From NCBI RefSeq assembly GCF_036962705.1, contig NZ_JBALOQ010000021.1, positions 24,302-88,301 of the forward strand: a stretch of DNA of 64,000 nt, read 5' to 3'. The notes below the pieces were generated by a model, which saw only the letters and a list, made by a program, of their open reading frames with translations, was not told where the DNA came from and searched no databases. This DNA is from Ferdinandcohnia sp036962705. Lineage in GTDB: Bacteria > Bacillota > Bacilli > Bacillales > Bacillaceae_L. Shown one piece after another: positions 60,857 to 64,000 of this stretch. Made by a program: the position numbers and the translations under genes. Position 1 is the stretch's first letter. Each line of letters starts with the position of its first letter.

Positions 60857-61813
60857 TTAAGCATATTTTCGAGTCATTAATACAGCACCTATACCAAGGA
60901 ACATGAATAAGGCACCAATTAGTAGAAAGTTCATATATGGACTAGCAGTAGTAGGAAGCTTATTCCCCTGAACTTTAATACTCATTTCTGTTGCAAGTGT
61001 AGCGACGGTTAGGAGTTTCTCTCCTCGCTCGATGATAAAATCAGAAGCTAGCATTTCTTCTGAAACTTTTAGATCGAGCAGGTATTCATCATTAGCTCGA
61101 TAAAGTTCAACAAGCAGTTCCGCGCCATCAAGTGTGTCCATTTCAAGTAGCTTATTATATGCTATAGCTTCCCTTGCGCCATCCTGTAATAGATAGTATC
61201 TTGGCTGTAACTCAAAGACTTCAATCATTTTATCGTACATTACAAGAAGTTCTTTTTGCTGCTCAGCTGATAATCCTTCTGACTTATTATAGGTAAAATA
61301 TCGCTCTAAATTAGAGCTAATAGATCTCATTTTCTCCTCTAGATTGATATCATTAAGACTTAAAAAGTGAAGAAATAATCCATCTATTTCGTCTTCCGTT
61401 AACCCTACCTCAGAAAGCATCCGCTCTGCTTCTACCAACACCTCAGCATGATTTAGATAGAACTCAACTGTAGTTTCAAGGTCCTTAATGAATAAATAAT
61501 CCTGTACTGACTCCCCAAAACCACTGAGAATATGATGTAGTTCATCCTCATTGATATTATGTTTTGTTAATAGAGTCTGGACGGTCCCATTGTTAACTGG
61601 CTCACCTAAATAAGATACCAGTTCATTCACATTTTCAAAATCCTTTAATGACAAATCATAAACTGCCAAATAATCCTCAAGATCATCTTCAGTAAAACCG
61701 GTCTGTGTTGTATATTTCTTTAATTCCTCAGGGGTTACCTCAGCAAACACGCCATCAGACAAAAACGCAAGCTGGAATAAAAAAATAACCCCAACTAGTA
61801 AAAACTTTTTCAT
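60857..61813 (-). CDS. Processed acidic surface protein with LPXTA sorting signal
   Basis: This is a 318-residue acidic protein. It has a signal peptide (about 1-24, FAEVT cleavage), a helical acidic body with repeated modules (TEDDLEDYLAVYDL, NEDELHHILSGFG, TEDEIDGLFLHFL) and a C-terminal sorting signal: LPTTAS (about 287-292), a hydrophobic helix and a basic tail RKYA. Such proteins are cut and anchored by a dedicated sortase. None is encoded here. ATG 61813 follows GGAGGAAGAGG. Confidence 0.82.
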   Translation of the reverse strand: MKKFLLVGVIFLFQLAFLSDGVFAEVTPEELKKYTTQTGFTEDDLEDYLAVYDLSLKDFENVNELVSYLGEPVNNGTVQTLLTKHNINEDELHHILSGFGESVQDYLFIKDLETTVEFYLNHAEVLVEAERMLSEVGLTEDEIDGLFLHFLSLNDINLEEKMRSISSNLERYFTYNKSEGLSAEQQKELLVMYDKMIEVFELQPRYYLLQDGAREAIAYNKLLEMDTLDGAELLVELYRANDEYLLDLKVSEEMLASDFIIERGEKLLTVATLATEMSIKVQGNKLPTTASPYMNFLLIGALFMFLGIGAVLMTRKYA

Positions 61814-61971
61814 TCCTCTTCCTCCAAGCCATTATATTCATAGTTGTAGTATTTTCAACTTTTACCAAATAATGCATGCGAAGGTGGGAATAAATGAAAA
61901 ACTAAAAATATGAGGATATGTTAGCCTAATTAACCACAAAAAATAATGGTAATGAAATAATGTACTTGGGT

Positions 61972-62586
61972 TTAGTTTATTTTAAATGTTTTTGCGATCT
62001 CATGAATAATCTCTAAGTCTGATTTGAAATCCGAACCTCCGAAATAGCCGGGACTATTTGCGTGAAAATACAAATCATAGATGACCTCTTGATCATTGGA
62101 TTGAATGAAATAATGGACAGTTTGAATTGCGTGCATTTGCTTAACATGAAAAAGGACTCTGTGGGTTGGTTCCTGAAAATCTTCCAAAGCATCATTCTCA
62201 AATATCCCTGGCTGAGACAAAAGCTCCTGTTTTATTTCATTGTTGATCTTCTTTACCCCACCAACCTCTGTACCATTTTTCAGAAAAATCTGTGTATCAC
62301 CTTGTTCCTCTATAACGATTCCTTCTGGAAGATCGATAATAAATGTTGAGACATGATCTGCATGTAGGAGTTCCTTTTCAAAAATGGAATAATAAGAGTA
62401 TGTTCCAATCCCAATTGCAAGTAGTAAAATAACCGCACCTGATAGTAAGGGCATAATGAGTCTGTTTGAAAAAATCCTGTTCTTTTTCTTCGTTTCTCTT
62501 AACTTGATATGATTAACAATACGGGTTTTCTGTGCTTCACTTAGTTGAAATCTAGGAAATGATTTATTTGGGTATGAATCCTTCAT
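61972..62586 (-). CDS. Single-pass membrane protein, probable anti-sigma factor
   Basis: This is a 204-residue protein with one membrane helix (about 43-65) after a basic cytoplasmic N-terminus (FQLSEAQKTRIVNHIKL). The extracellular C-terminal domain is about 135 residues. It overlaps the sigma factor gene by 23 bases, typical of a sigma/anti-sigma pair. ATG 62586 follows GAGAGGG; an ATG at 62607 is possible. No zinc-anti-sigma motif is seen. Confidence 0.65.
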   Translation of the reverse strand: MKDSYPNKSFPRFQLSEAQKTRIVNHIKLRETKKKNRIFSNRLIMPLLSGAVILLLAIGIGTYSYYSIFEKELLHADHVSTFIIDLPEGIVIEEQGDTQIFLKNGTEVGGVKKINNEIKQELLSQPGIFENDALEDFQEPTHRVLFHVKQMHAIQTVHYFIQSNDQEVIYDLYFHANSPGYFGGSDFKSDLEIIHEIAKTFKIN

Positions 62587-63109
62587 AGTCTTTTCCCTCT
62601 CTTTCATTGATAGGTTTAAGTTGTTTTTGTAAAGCTTTAATAGCGCGATGGTAGGTCAAGGAAACTTTGTTAGTAGACCAGCCCAAAACGGTAGCTGTTT
62701 CTTCAACACTTAGTTCTAAAATTAATCGTGAAACTAGAACTTCTTTATAAGATTGTTTTAGGCGAAGGATTGTATCGTGTATATCAGCAAGAACCTCGTC
62801 TAAAAGTAGTGTTCTCTCCGGATTAGATTGATCAATTGGAATATGTCTTTTTCCTAGTAGGTCAAAAGGTTGAAATTTAATAAGTCTCTTTCGCCGGTAT
62901 TTATCAATAACTAAATTCCTTGCGATTGCAAGTAACCATGTCTTAGGGTTGGAACGTTCCTCAAAGGTAGGGAATGATTGGATTGCTTTCAAAAATACCT
63001 CCTGAACATAATCATCAACGTCTATAGACCCTGTGTAATAAATAAGAAAGTTATATACATCATCTCCATACTCATAAAACCATTTCTCGATTTGATTAAC
63101 TTGTGCCAA
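62564..63109 (-). CDS. ECF RNA polymerase sigma factor
   Basis: This is a 181-residue SigX/SigV-type ECF sigma factor. Region 2 is at about 12-80 (YNFLIYYTGSIDVDDYVQEV, TFEERSNPKTWLLAIARNLV). Region 4 is at about 110-165 (LELSVEETATVLGWSTNKVS, LTYHRAIKALQKQL). Start TTG 63109 follows AAAGGGGG. It is probably controlled by the membrane protein encoded downstream. Confidence 0.87.
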   Translation of the reverse strand: MAQVNQIEKWFYEYGDDVYNFLIYYTGSIDVDDYVQEVFLKAIQSFPTFEERSNPKTWLLAIARNLVIDKYRRKRLIKFQPFDLLGKRHIPIDQSNPERTLLLDEVLADIHDTILRLKQSYKEVLVSRLILELSVEETATVLGWSTNKVSLTYHRAIKALQKQLKPINEREGKDYEGFIPK

Positions 63110-63204
63110 ACGTTGTACCCCCTTTGTGTAAGTCCTATATATAATAGACGATTAACGCATCAATATCTTTCATTATTAAGAAAAAAATCTTTGAATAGCG
63201 AACT

Positions 63205-63241
63205 AAAAATACCGACATTCCGTTAAAGGAATATCGGTATC
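63205..63241 (-). terminator. Minus-strand terminator
   Basis: On the minus strand ATACCGATATTCC/GGAATGTCGGTAT is followed by TTTTT; it ends the gene at 63261-63458. Confidence 0.7.
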
Positions 63242-63260
63242 GAATAGAAGGAGTATCTAC

Positions 63261-63458
63261 TTAATAAAATGAACTGGCAAAAAAACTAAATACAAAAGCC
63301 ATAACGACAGAAGAAACAAAGGTAATGAAAGTACTTGCTTCAATTCTTCCTTCATTATTACTAATCCTCAAACCTTCTATATAAACAAATGAAAACAAAA
63401 ATAAACACATCGCTAATGATAAAAACATTCCAACTGCTTGTAGAAACTCAAAAAACAA
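63261..63458 (-). CDS. Small two-helix membrane protein
   Basis: This is a 65-residue protein with two hydrophobic helices (about 8-27 and 43-63). I chose TTG 63458, seven bases after GGAGG; a longer frame from 63512 has no site. Function unknown. Confidence 0.5.
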   Translation of the reverse strand: MFFEFLQAVGMFLSLAMCLFLFSFVYIEGLRISNNEGRIEASTFITFVSSVVMAFVFSFFASSFY

Positions 63459-63700
63459 AACCTTTCCTCCTTCCACATTTCTTTTAATAAAATATATGAG
63501 TAAATCTAGCAAATATGATTAAAATAATAGAGGCATCATAAATGAAGGATTTAATTTAATGATAAAAAAATAAACAATACATATAAAAGTATTTCATAAG
63601 AAAACTATTTCTAGTATAATAATTCTTATCTCTTCAAATGATGAATTGGTAGAGAAAAGATTATTTTTTTTGTTTCATAAAAACTTTTTTAAAAAATGTC

Positions 63701-63729
63701 TTGAAAAAGGTTTTAAGAGATGGTATATT
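63701..63729 (+). promoter_or_regulatory. rrn promoter P1
   Basis: -35 TTGAAA (63701-63706), 17-base spacer, -10 TATATT (63724-63729). Confidence 0.75.
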
Positions 63730-63797
63730 AATTTTTGTCGCCAAAACGAGTGACAAAATGAATGAGTGAGAAACATAAAACTTTTTTAAAAAAGTAA

Positions 63798-63826
63798 TTG
63801 ACACTCAGAAGTGAAAATGTTATATT
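63798..63826 (+). promoter_or_regulatory. rrn promoter P2
   Basis: Perfect -35 TTGACA (63798-63803), 17-base spacer, -10 TATATT (63821-63826). It lies about 97 bases after P1, the usual tandem pair of Bacillus rrn operons. Confidence 0.88.
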
Positions 63827-63847
63827 AGAAAAGTCGCTTCAAGGCGA

Positions 63848-63868
63848 TAAGAAAGTTCTTTGAAAACT
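63848..63868 (+). promoter_or_regulatory. rrn leader boxA-like antitermination site
   Basis: GTTCTTTGAAAACTGAACAC in the rrn leader matches the conserved Bacillus leader motif bound by Nus factors. Confidence 0.65.
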
Positions 63869-63930
63869 GAACACAATACAAGCGTCAACGTTAATTCTAA
63901 AGTAACAAACTTATTGAGCAATCAATACTC

Positions 63931-64000
<70 letters not shown>

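Overview
The window is a draft chromosome segment of a low-GC Gram-positive, endospore-forming Bacillaceae bacterium (Bacillus sensu lato). Evidence: strong AGGAGG ribosome binding sites with many GTG/TTG starts, spore genes (kapB, kapD, an SspH-type SASP), Rho-independent terminators after most genes, and a gene order that follows the pbpD-yuxJ-kapD-kapB-yugE-yugF-alaRT-yugI-yugJ-pgi-mstX-yugO neighbourhood of Bacillus subtilis (recalled, not searched). The window ends inside the 5' end of a 16S rRNA gene preceded by tandem rrn promoters. Three N-runs mark assembly gaps; at least two lie inside repeats.

Layout. 1-11970: core genes (SDR end, DedA protein, sugar-dehydrogenase-like lipoprotein, MenI/YuxO thioesterase, PBP4-like pbpD, a yuxJ MFS gene broken by one in-frame TGA, kapD, a four-LysM NlpC/P60 hydrolase, kapB, yugE, yugF). 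12000-14600: alaR-alaT and yugI. 14600-19840: an accessory insert with thiolase and Rrf2 remnants, then two kinase/phosphotransferase-fold genes and three paralogous sulfotransferases. 20154-38500: yugJ, pgi, mstX-yugO, sspH, a DUF2639 protein, an M3 peptidase, rluF, a SIMPL protein, a CPBP protease, a glucosaminidase, dhaS, a secreted nuclease and other genes.

38622-55335: a 16.7-kb integrated element bounded by 47-bp direct repeats made from the 3' part of tRNA-Ala(GGC). It has a tyrosine integrase, paired arm-type repeats at both ends, two repressor-like HTH genes with divergent promoters, about 25 small genes, an HNH endonuclease, a tape measure gene interrupted after codon 5 by a small group I intron, and a tail tip/fibre protein. 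No capsid, portal, terminase or lysis gene is visible, so it is either a decayed prophage or a satellite-like element. Its codon use (rich in TCG, ACG, CGA) differs from the AT-rich host.

55366-64000: host genes again: a PlsY-like acyltransferase next to a GNAT-class V aminotransferase fusion (possibly a lipid pathway), a secreted beta-propeller protein, an EamA transporter, an LPXTA surface protein, an ECF sigma/anti-sigma pair, a small membrane protein and the rrn operon start.

Most notable: the intron-split tape measure gene; the element carrying only two tail genes; the sulfotransferase/kinase island; the plsY-like/GNAT-aminotransferase pair; and several families of phased intergenic repeats (52-bp inverted-repeat arrays at two loci, 20-21-bp arrays at two loci, and a three-hairpin dispersed element in two copies).
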